A stretch of 64,000 nt of DNA from Actinoplanes subtropicus (GCF_000721705.1 NZ_JOJL01000031.1:1-64000), one strand, 5' to 3'; positions 1 to 9,712 are shown, counted from the stretch's first letter. The notes: generated from the sequence alone by a model not told the origin. Made by a program: numbers and translations.

Positions 1-217
1 CGCAAACCGGTCAACCAACCCATACCAACCGGCCATCGAGTGCTGCAACGGGTCGACATCGATGCTCATCGAGCAGGTCACTCAGGAAGAAACGCACCCG
101 GAGAGCCCCGTCCCCCATCGTGGCAGACGTTCCTTGTGCCTTGTGTGCGCCACTTCGTACTATTTTCGCGCAGCGCACACGGTGTGCGACTCCGTGTGTT
201 CGGTGTCCGTGATACTT

Positions 218-252
218 CGCGTCTGTGTAACGGACTCCACAGCCCTGGGTGA
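218..252. promoter_or_regulatory. Two BldD-box-like half-palindromes upstream of bldN
   Basis: The first 416 bases hold no convincing gene. Two imperfect matches to the BldD consensus TNACNC(A/T)GNGTNA lie at 218-230 (CGCGTCTGTGTAA, right half good) and, read on the minus strand, at 240-252 (TCACCCAGGGCTG, 8 of 10 fixed positions). bldN is a known direct BldD target in Streptomyces, so the location fits; the matches themselves are only moderate. Confidence 0.3.
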
Positions 253-416
253 GGTTGGACCGACTTTTTGTGGGCCGCCCCACCCGTTTTGCTATGAGTG
301 ATCACCCCTCATCCCGAGGAGGCCGCTGTGCCACAAAAAGCACGGAATCGTCGCACGTCCACGCCTGGCGGGACGGATGTGCGGTCGGACCAGAACCGCC
401 GGGTTGAGGAGGCGCA

Positions 417-1364
417 GTGAGTCATGTGTACGCCGGGGACCCGTACCACCTGGCCGTCAACGCGGGGCTGAGCGCCCTGCGACAGTCCGTCGACTCGATG
501 ATCAGCGGGGACGGCGCCAAACGCACCGGCAACCGCCGGCACGTCAACGAGTCGCCCGGAGTCCGTATCCCGCCCAACGGCAACGCCAAACCCATTCCGG
601 GCAGCGGCCGCGTCACCGCGCCCGGGCGGCCGGCGATGCCCGCGCAACCCACCGCGGGACAGCGCAGCAACCTGCCGGAGAGCCCGGCCGGCGACCTGAC
701 CGTGGTCGTGCCGGCGCAGAGCACCACCGGGCCGCCGACCGAGACTGAGACGCCCAAGGCCGAGCCGCCCAAGTACGGTGCCCGCCCCGACCCGGGCGAC
801 GCCGCGGCCGAGGTGTGGGCGCTGGTCGAGCGGGCCCAGGCCGGCGAGGCCGAGGCGTTCGGGCTGATCTACGACCGGTACATGGACACCGTCTTCCGGT
901 TCGTCTACTTCCGGGTCGGCAACCGGCAGCTGGCCGAGGACCTGACCTCGGACACCTTCCTGCGCGCGCTCAAGCGGATCGGCAGCTTCACCTGGCAGGG
1001 CCGCGACCTGGGCGCCTGGCTGGTCACCATCGCCCGCAACCTGGTCGCCGACCACTTCAAGTCGGGCCGCTACCGCCTCGAGGTCACCACCGGCGACGTG
1101 CTGGACGCGGACCGGGAGGACCGCGGGCCGGAGGGCAGCCCGGAATCGGCCGTGGTCGACCACATCACCAACGTCGCCCTGCTCACCGCGGTCAAGCAGC
1201 TCAACCCGGAGCAGCAGGAGTGCATCGTGCTCCGCTTCCTGCAAGGCTTCTCGGTCGCCGAGACCGCGCAGACCATGGGCAAGAACGAGGGCGCGATCAA
1301 GGCCCTTCAGTACCGGGCCGTCCGGGCGCTCGCCCGGCTGCTGCCCGAAGGGTTCCAGTGGTGA
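417..1364 (+). CDS. bldN: ECF sigma factor BldN
   Basis: An ECF-family RNA polymerase sigma factor that in Streptomyces drives genes for aerial growth and sporulation. The 315-residue product starts at a GTG. About 120 residues of proline-rich, poorly conserved sequence come first, matching the N-terminal extension of Streptomyces BldN, which is made as a proprotein. Sigma region 2 follows (VERAQAGEAEAFG, then DRYMDTVFRFVYFRVG and LAEDLTSDTFLRALKRIG), with the invariant-looking block GAWLVTIARNLVADHFKSGR. Region 4 is near the C-terminus (LNPEQQECIVLRFLQGFSV, MGKNEGAIKALQYRAVR). These blocks are nearly identical to my memory of S. coelicolor BldN. A DUF5667-type anti-sigma gene lies immediately downstream. 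The candidate BldD sites upstream suggest developmental control. Confidence 0.93.
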   Translation: MSHVYAGDPYHLAVNAGLSALRQSVDSMISGDGAKRTGNRRHVNESPGVRIPPNGNAKPIPGSGRVTAPGRPAMPAQPTAGQRSNLPESPAGDLTVVVPAQSTTGPPTETETPKAEPPKYGARPDPGDAAAEVWALVERAQAGEAEAFGLIYDRYMDTVFRFVYFRVGNRQLAEDLTSDTFLRALKRIGSFTWQGRDLGAWLVTIARNLVADHFKSGRYRLEVTTGDVLDADREDRGPEGSPESAVVDHITNVALLTAVKQLNPEQQECIVLRFLQGFSVAETAQTMGKNEGAIKALQYRAVRALARLLPEGFQW

Positions 1365-1536
1365 CCCGACAGTCGATCAACGTTTCCCGATATCGGCCGT
1401 GCGTCCCCGTAACCGGGGCTGAGCCTCACGCGTTTGTCCGGGTGCGACCCCGGGCGGCCTTCGCGGCCATCGGCATCGTCGCGACCGTCGGCGACGCTGC
1501 CGACGAGACACTCACGAGCGAGGGGAGGTGCCCGCG

Positions 1537-2709
1537 GTGAACTTGAATTTCCTGGAACGGCGGAGCGCCGAGCGCTTCGCGGAGCTTCTCGACCAGAACC
1601 CGAGCGGCCAGAACACGGGCAGCCAGAACACCGGCAGCCAGAACATCGGCGCCCGGCCGCACAGCCACGAGCCCGCCGACGAGCGGCTCGCCGAACTGGT
1701 CGCCATCGGACGCAGCCTGCGGGGCGCGCGCCCCGAGATCCCGGTCGATTCCGAGTTCCGTGTCGGACTGCGGGCGATGCTGGTCGCCACCGCCGAGCGG
1801 GACGGTATCGGGGACTTCCCCGAGGAGCCGGCGCCGGTCGCCGCGCCCGCGTCCCACGGGGTGCGGGGCCTGGTCATCGGCCGTGGCGGCCGGCGGATCC
1901 GGGCGCGCGGCGCGATCGTGATCGGCGTCGCCGCCGGCGCGCTGGCGGTCTCCGGCATCTCCGCGGCCAGCGAGAACGCGTCGCCCGGCGACGCCCTGTA
2001 CGGGGTCAAGCGCTCCACCGAGCGCGCCCAGCTGGCGATGGCCGGCTCGGACGTCAGCCGCGGCCAGCTCTCGCTGGACTTCGCCCGGACCCGGCTCACC
2101 GAGGCGGCCTCGATGGCCGGCGACGCGGCCGGCTTCGGCGGGGTGCTCGACGACATGGACAACGACACCCGCAAGGGCGTACGGCTGCTGCACACCTCGG
2201 CGGTCGCCCGGCGCGACGTCAAGCCGCTGGCCACCGTCGACGCGTTCGTCGACCGGCAGCGCCAGACGCTGATGCCGGTGCTGAACAGGCTGAGCCCGGC
2301 CAACCGGGAGCGGGCGGCGTCGTCGCTGGCGCTGCTGGACGCGGTCGGCCGGCGCGCCGACGACCTGCGGGCCGGGCTGAACTGCTCGACGGTGCTGTCG
2401 GCCGGCGCCGACGAGCTCGGCCCGAAGCTGCGCGACTGCACCACCAGCGCGGCCGGCACGGCCACCGGCAAGACCAACGGGCACAGCGGCAAGGTAGGCG
2501 CCCGTGACTCCCTGGGGTCGAAGGTCAAGACCGAGCGGGCAAACCCGACCGCGACCCCGGACGCGTCGGCCTCTTCATCCGCGCCGGCCCTGCCGCCCGG
2601 CGGCACGCCGGTCACCTCGGAGACGCCGGCCGTTGACGCCACCACCGACGCCGGCACCGGTGAGAGCGGGCTCGACGGGGTGCTCGGCGGCATCTTCGGG
2701 AGCAACTGA
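1537..2709 (+). CDS. rsbN: Anti-sigma factor RsbN-like (DUF5667)
   Basis: Membrane-anchored anti-sigma factor expected to hold BldN inactive. The N-terminus (VNLNFLERRSAERFAELLDQ) forms the sigma-binding region, with a short NTGSQNTGSQN repeat near residues 25-40. One membrane segment follows at about residues 125-145 (IVIGVAAGALAVSGISAAS). The outer part begins ENASPGDALYGVKR, the signature of DUF5667, and ends in a Ser/Thr/Pro/Ala-rich tail. The GTG at 1537 is preferred over the in-frame GTG at 1528 because the ribosome site AGGGGAGG at 1521-1528 would overlap the earlier start but sits about 8 nt before the later one. It lies 172 nt after bldN, the same arrangement as in Streptomyces. Confidence 0.85.
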   Translation: MNLNFLERRSAERFAELLDQNPSGQNTGSQNTGSQNIGARPHSHEPADERLAELVAIGRSLRGARPEIPVDSEFRVGLRAMLVATAERDGIGDFPEEPAPVAAPASHGVRGLVIGRGGRRIRARGAIVIGVAAGALAVSGISAASENASPGDALYGVKRSTERAQLAMAGSDVSRGQLSLDFARTRLTEAASMAGDAAGFGGVLDDMDNDTRKGVRLLHTSAVARRDVKPLATVDAFVDRQRQTLMPVLNRLSPANRERAASSLALLDAVGRRADDLRAGLNCSTVLSAGADELGPKLRDCTTSAAGTATGKTNGHSGKVGARDSLGSKVKTERANPTATPDASASSSAPALPPGGTPVTSETPAVDATTDAGTGESGLDGVLGGIFGSN

Positions 2710-2732
2710 CCCGGTTCCGGAGAGCACATGGC

Positions 2733-2769
2733 GAGGGGCGGTGGCCGGGAATTACCGGACCCGCCCCTC
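2733..2769. terminator. Bidirectional hairpin between rsbN and the acyltransferase gene
   Basis: The arms GAGGGGCGG (2733-2741) and CCGCCCCTC (2761-2769) pair perfectly, with a further CCGG/CCGG pairing inside. It lies between two convergent stop codons and has no U-tract, which is usual for high-GC actinobacteria. Confidence 0.7.
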
Positions 2770-2793
2770 ACCTGTCACTATAGGCGACTTGCG

Positions 2794-3807
2794 TCAGATC
2801 CCGAACGGATCGGGCCGCTTCTCGAGCAGCTCCAGCAGCGTCGCCTGGATCGTCTCGCGGACCTGATCGGCGAGGTTGTAGACCACCATCGGGTCGTCCG
2901 CGTGCTCGGTGAGATGCGCGGTCGGGATCGGCGGGCAGAACTGGATCAGCCACTTGCTCGGCAGCGGCACCATCCCGAGCGGCCCCAGCCAGGGGAAGGT
3001 CGGGGTGATCGGGAAATACGGCAGGCCGAGCAGCCGCGCCAGCGGCTTCACGTCGGCGAGCAGCGGGTACGTCTCCTCGGCGCCGACGATCGCCACCGGG
3101 ACGATCGGGGTGCCGGTGCGCAGCGCCGCCGAGACGAACCCGCCGCGGCCGAAGCGCTGCAGCTTGTACCGGTCGGCGTAGCGCTTGCCGATGCCCTTGA
3201 AGCCCTCGGGGAACACGCCGACCAACTGGCCGCCGCTCATCAGCCGCTCCGCGTCCGGGTTACACGCGACCGTGGCGCCCGACTTGCGGGCCAGCTCGCT
3301 CAGGAACGGCACGCGGAACACCAGGTCGGCGCCGAGCAGCCGGAGGTGCCGGGCCGCCGGCGTACGGTCATGGATCGCCACCGACAGCATCAACGCGTCG
3401 AGCGCGACCGTCCCGGAGTGATTGCCCACCACCAGGCCGCCGCCGTCGGTCGGCAGGTGCTCGGCGCCGAACACCTCGGTGCGGAACCAGTCGTGATACA
3501 GCAGGCGCAGCAGCGGATGGAAGACCGCGTCGGTCAGCTCCGGATCAAACCCGAAATCATCGACCTCGTACGCCCCGGCCAGTCGCCGGCGCAGGAAGGC
3601 CAGCCCTTTCGCGACCCGCTGATCCCAGATGTCGACCGCGTCCTTGGGCTCGGCCGTCACCGCCTCGGCCGGCTCCTCGGGATGACCGTTCATCTGCGGC
3701 ACCTCCGGGATGGGCCGCCGGCCGTTCACCTTGACCGGCGCGGCCGGCTTGGGCAGCTGGAAATCGGCGTGGCCGGGCAGCATGTCACGGTACTCGTGCT
3801 GGCTCAC
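2794..3807 (-). CDS. Lysophospholipid acyltransferase family protein
   Basis: Probably transfers an acyl chain onto a (lyso)glycerolipid at the cytoplasmic membrane. The 337-residue protein has the acyltransferase histidine motif as NHSGTVALDALML at about residue 130, with spacing H-x6-D as in the MGAT-like branch of the PlsC superfamily rather than the usual H-x4-D. The second motif, GVFPEGFKGIGKRY, lies near residue 200. The first 70 residues are a polar extension. Its GTG start overlaps the stop of the upstream epimerase gene by four bases (GTGA), so the two are probably co-transcribed. The same pair follows bldN in streptomycetes. The exact acceptor is not evident from sequence. Confidence 0.82.
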   Translation of the reverse strand: MSQHEYRDMLPGHADFQLPKPAAPVKVNGRRPIPEVPQMNGHPEEPAEAVTAEPKDAVDIWDQRVAKGLAFLRRRLAGAYEVDDFGFDPELTDAVFHPLLRLLYHDWFRTEVFGAEHLPTDGGGLVVGNHSGTVALDALMLSVAIHDRTPAARHLRLLGADLVFRVPFLSELARKSGATVACNPDAERLMSGGQLVGVFPEGFKGIGKRYADRYKLQRFGRGGFVSAALRTGTPIVPVAIVGAEETYPLLADVKPLARLLGLPYFPITPTFPWLGPLGMVPLPSKWLIQFCPPIPTAHLTEHADDPMVVYNLADQVRETIQATLLELLEKRPDPFGI

Positions 3808-4898
3808 GGCGCCTCGCCCCCGGCGGATGCGTTTTCCCGCTCCTTCTCGCTGATCGCGGCCCGGGCGCGACGGACGCCGTCGAGGATCGCCTGCTCGGCC
3901 GCTTCGAGCCGGTCGGCGGTGAGCGACGAGCCGTTCGCGTGCGCCGCGATGAAGTCGTCGAACGCGGTGGCGGTGTCCCGCGGGGTGAAGCCGAACTCGC
4001 GGACCAGCTTGGTGGTGTCCACCACCCGGCCGTGCACGAACAGGTCGATCTGATCGAGGCCGATTTCGCCGATCCCGACGTTGCGGGCCAGCGCGAGCAG
4101 GGTGGAGAGGGTGCCCTCGGGCAGCGGCACGGCTATCCGGCCGGCCCGGCGCACGGCCTGGGAGAGCGCGAGCACCCCGGCGCCGGCCACGTTGAAGGTG
4201 CCCGGATGGTCCTCGATCACCGACCGGTGCAGGACCTCGAGGGCGTCGTCGACGTGCACGAACTGCAACCGGGCGTCGCGGCCGAAGACGGTCGGCACGA
4301 ACGGCTGGGCGAACATGCGGGTGAGCGTGGTGGTCGCCGCGGAGCCGATGAACGGCGCGAACCGGAGCACGGTCGCGGGCACGTCGGGGCGACGGCGGCG
4401 GAAACCGCGCACGTACCCCTCGATGTCCAGGATGTCCCGGGCGAACGAGCCGCGCGGGACCGCCCGGGGCTCGGTGTCCTCGGTGAAGACGGCCGGATCG
4501 CGGAACGAGGCGCCGTACGCGGCCGTGGACGAGCGCACGACCAGCTTGCGCAGGCCGGGCGTGGCCTGAGCGGCGGCGAGCAGCTGCATCGTGCCGATGA
4601 CGTTCTGCTCTTTCATCGCCTGGCGGCCGCCGTGCTGCGCGTCGGGCGCGCTGCTGACCGCCATGTGCACGACCGCCTCGGCGCCGAGGTCGATGAAGGC
4701 GCCGACGGCCGCGCGGGCATCGGCCCGGATCAGCTCGACCTCGGCCAGATCGGCCCGGAGGGCCGGCGGGGGCTCGTGCGGATCCAGGCCGACGACGCGT
4801 TCGATGCGCGGGTCGGCGGCGAGACGGGCGGCCACCCGGGCGCCGAGCGGCCGGCTGACGCCGGTCACCACGACGACGCGAGGCGGTGAGGTCACCAC
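3804..4898 (-). CDS. NAD-dependent epimerase/dehydratase (extended SDR)
   Basis: A nucleotide-sugar epimerase/dehydratase-type oxidoreductase with an N-terminal Rossmann fold. The dinucleotide motif reads VVVVTGVSRPLGARVAARL, a variant of TGxxGxxG, followed by VVGLDP and a VVHMAVSS strand. The active-site region has SSTAAYG but no obvious YxxxK in the expected place, so catalysis may be atypical. I chose the GTG at 4898: GGAAGG lies about 7 nt before it, whereas a TTG further up at 4931 has no such support. It overlaps the acyltransferase start by 4 nt. The substrate cannot be named from sequence. Confidence 0.78.
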   Translation of the reverse strand: MVTSPPRVVVVTGVSRPLGARVAARLAADPRIERVVGLDPHEPPPALRADLAEVELIRADARAAVGAFIDLGAEAVVHMAVSSAPDAQHGGRQAMKEQNVIGTMQLLAAAQATPGLRKLVVRSSTAAYGASFRDPAVFTEDTEPRAVPRGSFARDILDIEGYVRGFRRRRPDVPATVLRFAPFIGSAATTTLTRMFAQPFVPTVFGRDARLQFVHVDDALEVLHRSVIEDHPGTFNVAGAGVLALSQAVRRAGRIAVPLPEGTLSTLLALARNVGIGEIGLDQIDLFVHGRVVDTTKLVREFGFTPRDTATAFDDFIAAHANGSSLTADRLEAAEQAILDGVRRARAAISEKERENASAGGEAP

Positions 4899-4967
4899 AG
4901 AGGCACCTTCCGACGCAGCGGAATGCGGCAAGCGCGGGGGCCAGGGGAGATCACCCCTGGCCGGCCG

Positions 4968-5069
4968 TCACTTGCCCAGACGGCGACGCTGGACGCGGGT
5001 CTTGCGCAGCAGCTTACGGTGCTTCTTCTTCGCCATACGCTTGCGGCGCTTCTTGACCACGGAGCCCAT
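4968..5069 (-). CDS. Small ribosomal protein bS22 (AURKAIP1/COX24 domain)
   Basis: A 33-residue, extremely basic peptide beginning [20 protein letters not shown] and ending RRRLGK. It matches the actinobacterial 30S subunit protein bS22, which shares the AURKAIP1/COX24 domain with mitochondrial proteins. The ATG at 5069 gives the full family length. It is about 70 nt upstream of the epimerase gene and next to the BldC-like gene, the same order as in streptomycetes. Confidence 0.9.
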   Translation of the reverse strand: MGSVVKKRRKRMAKKKHRKLLRKTRVQRRRLGK

Positions 5070-5250
5070 ACGAATTTGCCTCTCGAAACCATGTGGCTCG
5101 GACCCGGGGTGCCGCTCGGCACGCACCGGCTCCGATCTGGACGGCGTCCCGATCTGGTCGCCGCGCGAAGCAGCGGCGGGTGGCGGACCGGGAACCAACC
5201 GCACCAGCGTACCGGCCGATCCACGACAGGCCCAAATGACCCCCGGAGCG

Positions 5251-5463
5251 TTACGCGGTCTGGGAGAAGGCGCCCCGCAAATAGTCGTGCACCGCGTGCT
5301 CCGGCACGCGGAACGAACGGCCGACCCGGACGGCGGTCAGGTCGCCGCCGTGCACCAGCCGGTAGACGGTCATCTTGGAAACCCGCATCAGGGCGGCCAC
5401 CTCGGCCACGGTCAGGAACCGTACCTCCGAGAGGCGTTCCTCGGTCTGGGCTGGACCCGTCAT
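5251..5463 (-). CDS. BldC-like helix-turn-helix DNA-binding protein (excisionase family)
   Basis: A 70-residue MerR/excisionase-type winged-helix protein. The helix-turn-helix is [20 protein letters not shown], followed by the wing [20 protein letters not shown] and a short tail DYLRG. It resembles the developmental regulator BldC closely enough to be a paralogue. Because the bldN neighbourhood of streptomycetes carries such a paralogue in the same place, I do not call it BldC itself. The ATG at 5463 gives the usual family length; an in-frame GTG at 5472 is also possible. It is probably transcribed just ahead of the bS22 gene. Confidence 0.82.
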   Translation of the reverse strand: MTGPAQTEERLSEVRFLTVAEVAALMRVSKMTVYRLVHGGDLTAVRVGRSFRVPEHAVHDYLRGAFSQTA

Positions 5464-5634
5464 CCCTCGCACCGATCCTTTCGCAGGCACGCTCCGCCGC
5501 GACCGGACAGGCTTCGCGACGCGGCGGCTTACGTGCGTGTCATCAGAACGGTATCGATACGAATGTGACCAACGCGATGCGTTCCGTGAAATGGCCACAA
5601 AAAGTCAAGGCCGACACGCCGGATACGTGCGGTT

Positions 5635-6555
5635 TTAGCCCTTTTTGGGGACTCCACGGGCGAATCGCACCCCGAGCGACGGCCGTTCGGCAAGGCGGCG
5701 CAGCAGGTAGCCGTACCAGTGCGTGCCGTACGGCAGGTAGACCCGCACCACGTCGCCGCCGGCCGCCAGCCGGGCCTGCTCGGCGGTGCGCATCCCGTAC
5801 AGCATCTGGAACTCGAACTCGTCGGCGGAGCGGTCGAACCAGCGCGCCCGGTCCTCGGCGATCGCGATCAGCCGCGGGTCGTGGGTCGCCACCATCGGGT
5901 AGCCCTCGCCGGACATCAGGATGTTCAGGCAGCGGACGAACGACTTGTCGACATCCAGCGGATCGGTGAACGCGACCGACTCGGGCTCGGCGTACGCACC
6001 CTTGCACAGCCGCACCCGGGACCCGGCGGTGGCCAGTTCGCGGCAATCCCCCTCGGTCCGCCGCAGGTGCGCCTGCAACACCGCCCCGGTCGACGGATAC
6101 TCCTTGCGCAACTCGGCCAGGATCTCCAGGGTCGAATCGGTGGTGGTGTGGTCCTCGGCGTCCAGGGTCACCGACGTGCCCGCCTCGGCCGCCGCCGCGC
6201 ACACCGCCTGGGCGTGCTCGAGCGCGGTCTTCTCGTCCAGCCGCTGGCCCAGCGCGGACAGCTTGACGCTCACCTCGGCGGCCGGGGTCAGCCCGGCCGA
6301 GCGCAGCCGGCCCAGCAGTGCGACGTACTCCTCCCGGGTGGCCTGCGCGTCCTCGGCGTTGGCCGTCTCGGCCGCCAGGTGGTCGACGGTGATCGCCAAC
6401 CCGTCGTCGGCCAGCTCGCGGGCCGTGCTCAGCACGGCCTCGATGTCATCGCCGGCCACGAAGCGACGGGCCACGTTCTTGCTGATCGAGGCGGCGGAGA
6501 CCAGCCGCCCCAGGCGGGACGAGTCCGCGGCGGCCAGGAAGACGGAACGGAACAT
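5635..6555 (-). CDS. Proline dehydrogenase
   Basis: FAD-dependent proline dehydrogenase that oxidises proline to pyrroline-5-carboxylate, the first step of proline use. The 306-residue protein is a single-domain form. It has the TIM-barrel core motifs VSVKLSALG, VTLDAEDHTTTD, LQAHLRRTEGDC, RVRLCKGAYAEPESVAF, MVATHDPRLI, EFEFQMLYGMR and VRVYLPYGTHWYGYLLRRLAER. The last holds the substrate-binding arginine pair typical of the family. The P5C dehydrogenase partner is not in the window. Confidence 0.93.
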   Translation of the reverse strand: MFRSVFLAAADSSRLGRLVSAASISKNVARRFVAGDDIEAVLSTARELADDGLAITVDHLAAETANAEDAQATREEYVALLGRLRSAGLTPAAEVSVKLSALGQRLDEKTALEHAQAVCAAAAEAGTSVTLDAEDHTTTDSTLEILAELRKEYPSTGAVLQAHLRRTEGDCRELATAGSRVRLCKGAYAEPESVAFTDPLDVDKSFVRCLNILMSGEGYPMVATHDPRLIAIAEDRARWFDRSADEFEFQMLYGMRTAEQARLAAGGDVVRVYLPYGTHWYGYLLRRLAERPSLGVRFARGVPKKG

Positions 6556-6633
6556 GCGCCGAGGGTATCGCCCGAAACCGCGCCGGTCGCAGCAACCGTG
6601 TCCGTCCCGGCGAGGTGCGGCTACCGTTGTCGG

Positions 6634-7170
6634 GTGAACTTCGATGAGTACGCCCGGACCGCCGTCGACCTCGTCAACGCGGATCTGAGCGACATCGCGG
6701 AGATGCGCGCGCTGTTCGGCGACGACCAGGGCTGGATGAGCGAGCACGTCACCGAGAAAGACCTCGGGGCGCTGCGGCGCGCCCAGCGCCGGCTGCGCGA
6801 CGTCTTCGAGCTGGGCACCACCGGCCGGGACGCCGAGGCGGTCAACGAGCTGAACACGCTGCTGGAAAACTTCCCGGTGCAGCCACGCATCTCCGGGCAC
6901 GACGCCAGCGACTGGCACATGCACGTGACCAGCCGCGGCGCCTCGGTCAGCGCGGAATACCTGGCCGGCGCCGTCTGGGGCCTGTCGGTCTGGCTGTGCG
7001 AGTACGGCAGCGCCCGGTTCGGCATCTGCGCCGACGAACGCTGCGGAAACGTCTACCTCGACACGTCCTCCAACAACTGCCGCCGCTTCTGCTCGGAGCG
7101 GTGCGCGACGCGGTCGCACGTGGCCGCCCACCGGGCCCGCAAGCGAGCCGCCAACCTCACGCCCGCGTAA
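6634..7170 (+). CDS. CGNR zinc-finger / ABATE domain protein
   Basis: A 178-residue protein with an N-terminal ABATE-like domain and a C-terminal CGNR zinc finger. The finger contains [12 protein letters not shown], then [19 protein letters not shown], giving four well-placed cysteines and a basic helix. CGNR proteins are predicted transcription regulators of stress or metabolic genes; no target is evident here. The GTG at 6634 starts the conserved [15 protein letters not shown] block. It is divergent from the proline dehydrogenase gene with only 78 nt between them, so the two may share a control region. Confidence 0.85.
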   Translation: MNFDEYARTAVDLVNADLSDIAEMRALFGDDQGWMSEHVTEKDLGALRRAQRRLRDVFELGTTGRDAEAVNELNTLLENFPVQPRISGHDASDWHMHVTSRGASVSAEYLAGAVWGLSVWLCEYGSARFGICADERCGNVYLDTSSNNCRRFCSERCATRSHVAAHRARKRAANLTPA

Positions 7171-7188
7171 CTGCCGGGGCCGTTCGAC

Positions 7189-7230
7189 GCGATCGCCCCG
7201 CCTCCTCCTCGGCCTAACGGGGGCGATCGC
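7189..7230. terminator. Convergent-gene hairpin
   Basis: GCGATCGCCCC (7189-7199) and GGGGCGATCGC (7220-7230) form a perfect 11-bp stem with a 20-nt loop. It sits between the stops of the convergent CGNR and TIM-barrel genes and overlaps the last codons of the latter. Confidence 0.7.
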
Positions 7231-8047
7231 CCGCGGAGCGAAGCGGAGCCAGAAACTCAGTCGGCGCCAGGTGGCGCCGGGCGAACTCGAGCGACTCGCG
7301 CAGGTCCGCCTCCCGCGCGGCCCGCGACGCCGCTCGCCGGGTGGAGACCTCGAGCGCCACCGAACCGGTGAACCCGCGCGTCACCAGCGTCCGCAGCACC
7401 TCGGCGCAGGGCTGGTTGCCCCGGCCCGGCACCAGGTGCTCGTCGCGGCCTTCGCCGGTGCCGTCGCCCAGATGCACGTGCCGGAGGCCGCCGCCCATCT
7501 TGTCGAGCATGTCCAGGGCATCGATGCGCGAGGCCGCGCAGTGCGACACGTCGAGCGTGTACGCGTCGAAGCCGGCCGACGTCGGATCCCAACCCGGGGT
7601 GTAGGGCACGAACCAGCGGCCCGCCATCTTGACCGGGAACATGTTCTCGATCGCGAAGCTCAGGTGCGGATGCTTCTGCTGCACCTTGGCCAGGCCCTCG
7701 GCGAAGTTCTTGGCGTAGTCGCGCTGCCAGCTGAACGGCGGATGCACCACCACGGTCGGTGCCTCGAGCGTCTCGGCCAGCTCGGCCGCCTTGGCCAGCC
7801 GCTCCCACGGGTCGGAGCTCCACACCCGCTGGGTCACCAGCAGGCAGGGCGCGTGCACCGAGAGCACCGGGACGCCGTAGTGCTCGGCGAGGCCCTTGAG
7901 GGCGCCGGCGTCCTGGCTGACACGGTCCGTCCAGACCATGACCTCGAGGCCGTCATAACCCACCGTGGCGGCCATCTCGAAGGCGGCGGCGGTGGGCTCG
8001 GGGAAGACGGAGGAGCTGGACAGAAGGACGGGGACGCGGGACTTCAC
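7214..8047 (-). CDS. Xylose isomerase-like TIM-barrel protein (sugar phosphate isomerase/epimerase family)
   Basis: A 277-residue AP-endonuclease-2/xylose-isomerase-like TIM barrel. Metal-binding strands are visible as [58 protein letters not shown] and [11 protein letters not shown]. These supply the His, Glu, Asp, His and Glu ligands common to the superfamily. The substrate cannot be deduced. The GTG at 8047 lies just before [16 protein letters not shown]; no clear ribosome site precedes it, so the message may be leaderless. Confidence 0.8.
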   Translation of the reverse strand: MKSRVPVLLSSSSVFPEPTAAAFEMAATVGYDGLEVMVWTDRVSQDAGALKGLAEHYGVPVLSVHAPCLLVTQRVWSSDPWERLAKAAELAETLEAPTVVVHPPFSWQRDYAKNFAEGLAKVQQKHPHLSFAIENMFPVKMAGRWFVPYTPGWDPTSAGFDAYTLDVSHCAASRIDALDMLDKMGGGLRHVHLGDGTGEGRDEHLVPGRGNQPCAEVLRTLVTRGFTGSVALEVSTRRAASRAAREADLRESLEFARRHLAPTEFLAPLRSAGDRPR

Positions 8048-8158
8048 GTGGTAAAGGGTAGACCCGTTTGTCGCGGGGGCTCCCGCCCCGGACGGGTATA
8101 TGGGGCGATACCGGGCGGCAACGCGGTAATAGTCACCTGCACGCGTACGCTGTCGCGA

Positions 8159-9001
8159 GTGACCCGCCGTGACCAGAATCCGCCCAGCGAGGTCGGCCTC
8201 GACTTTCCTCGGGAATGGATCGAGTTCCTCGACCCGGCCGACGAGCAGCACCTCATCCGCGCCGACCTCACCTGGCTGCTGTCCCGCTGGACGTGCGTGT
8301 TCGGCTCGGCCTGCCACGGCATCGTGGCCGGCCGCGCGCACGAGGGCTGCTGCACCCACGGCGCCTTCTTCACCGACGCGGACGACGAGCGCCGGGTGAA
8401 GGCCGCGGCCGCGAAGCTCACCCCGCAGACGTGGCAGCACTACCGCAAGGGCTTCAAGAACTACACGGAGATGGACACGGTCGACGGCTCGAACCCGGCC
8501 CGCCGCACGGCGATCCGCACCGAGGACGGCCCGTGCGTCTTCCTCAACGACGGCGACTTCCCCGGCGGCGGCGGTTGCGCCCTGCACGCCCAGGCCCTGC
8601 GCGACGGCGTACACCCGCTGACCTACAAGCCGGACGTCTGCTGGCAGCTCCCGGTCCGCCGCGAACAGGACTGGATCAAGCGCCCGGACGGCACCAAAAT
8701 CCTCCAGTCCACCCTGACCGAGTTCGACCGCCGCGGCTGGGGCCCGGGCGGCGCCGACCTCGACTGGTGGTGCACATCGTCCCCGGAGGCCCACGTCGGC
8801 ACGGAACCGATGTACGTCTCCTACGGCCCGGAACTGGCCGCCCTGGTCGGCAAGGCCGCCTACGACAGGCTCGTCGAGCTCTGCGCCGCCCGCGAGAAGT
8901 CCGGCCTGATCGCCATCCACCCCGCCACCGCGGCGGCCGTCGTCGCGAACCAGCGAGGCGGCCGAGAACCCGCCTCACCGAAGGCCGCCGAGCTTTCCTA
9001 G
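8159..9001 (+). CDS. Conserved actinobacterial protein of unknown function, cysteine-rich
   Basis: I do not recognise a characterised family. The 280-residue protein starts at GTG 8159 ([20 protein letters not shown]). Cysteines cluster early ([11 protein letters not shown] then [11 protein letters not shown]) and recur ([36 protein letters not shown]). The spacing recalls YkgJ-like metal or iron-sulfur proteins, but I cannot assign it firmly. No membrane segment or signal peptide is seen. Its stop overlaps the stop of the convergent regX3 gene. Confidence 0.75.
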   Translation: MTRRDQNPPSEVGLDFPREWIEFLDPADEQHLIRADLTWLLSRWTCVFGSACHGIVAGRAHEGCCTHGAFFTDADDERRVKAAAAKLTPQTWQHYRKGFKNYTEMDTVDGSNPARRTAIRTEDGPCVFLNDGDFPGGGGCALHAQALRDGVHPLTYKPDVCWQLPVRREQDWIKRPDGTKILQSTLTEFDRRGWGPGGADLDWWCTSSPEAHVGTEPMYVSYGPELAALVGKAAYDRLVELCAAREKSGLIAIHPATAAAVVANQRGGREPASPKAAELS

Positions 9002-9681
9002 GGCTCGAACTTGTAGCCGAGGCCGCGGACGGTGACGATGTAGCGCGGCGCGGACGGTTCGGGCTCCACCTTGGAGCGCAGGCGCTTGACATGGACGTCC
9101 AGCGTCTTGGTGTCGCCGACGTAGTCGGCGCCCCAGACGCGGTCGATCAGCTGACCCCGGGTGAGCACCCGGCCGGCGTTGCGCAGCAGGAGTTCGAGCA
9201 GCTCGAACTCCTTCAGCGGCAGCTGTACGCCGGCGCCGTCGACCGTGACCACGTGGCGTTCGACGTCCATCCGGACCGGGCCGGCGGCCAGCGTCGGGGT
9301 GGACACCTCGGCCGCCTCGGTGCCCTGGCGGCGCAGGACGGCGCGGATCCGGGCGACCAGTTCTCGGGGCGAGTACGGCTTGGTCACGTAGTCGTCGGCG
9401 CCGATTTCCAGGCCGACCACCTTGTCGATCTCGCTGTCCCGGGCGGTGACCATGATGATCGGGACGGCGGACCGCTGCCGCAACTGGCGGCAGACCTCAG
9501 TGCCGGACATCTCCGGAAGCATGAGGTCGAGCAGCACGATGTCGGCACCGGTCCGGTCGAACTGCGTGAGTGCCGAGGTGCCGGTCGGCGCGACCGAGAC
9601 CTCGAAACCCTCCTTACGCAGCATGTACGACAGGGCGTCGGAGAACGACTCCTCATCCTCGACCACGAGCACGCGGGCCAA
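8998..9681 (-). CDS. regX3: Response regulator RegX3 (OmpR family)
   Basis: DNA-binding response regulator of the phosphate-starvation system, called RegX3 in mycobacteria and PhoP in streptomycetes. The receiver spans residues 1-120 with phospho-acceptor Asp at about residue 52 ([14 protein letters not shown]) and lysine in VTKPYS. The OmpR winged helix contains [19 protein letters not shown] and [17 protein letters not shown]. The TTG at 9681 aligns with the mycobacterial start and has GAAGGA 6 nt ahead; an in-frame ATG at 9696 is the alternative. It follows senX3 after 31 nt in one operon. Confidence 0.94.
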   Translation of the reverse strand: MARVLVVEDEESFSDALSYMLRKEGFEVSVAPTGTSALTQFDRTGADIVLLDLMLPEMSGTEVCRQLRQRSAVPIIMVTARDSEIDKVVGLEIGADDYVTKPYSPRELVARIRAVLRRQGTEAAEVSTPTLAAGPVRMDVERHVVTVDGAGVQLPLKEFELLELLLRNAGRVLTRGQLIDRVWGADYVGDTKTLDVHVKRLRSKVEPEPSAPRYIVTVRGLGYKFEP

Positions 9682-9712
9682 TGTGGTTCCTTCCATCTTC
9701 CGGTTCCGGGGA

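Noticed and set aside
1528..1536. GTG at 1528 as the rsbN start
   Set aside because: It would sit inside the AGGGGAGG ribosome site that is correctly spaced for the GTG at 1537.
5251..5463. Calling the small HTH gene bldC
   Set aside because: Its neighbourhood (bldN, acyltransferase, epimerase, bS22) is that of the BldC paralogue in streptomycetes, not of bldC itself.
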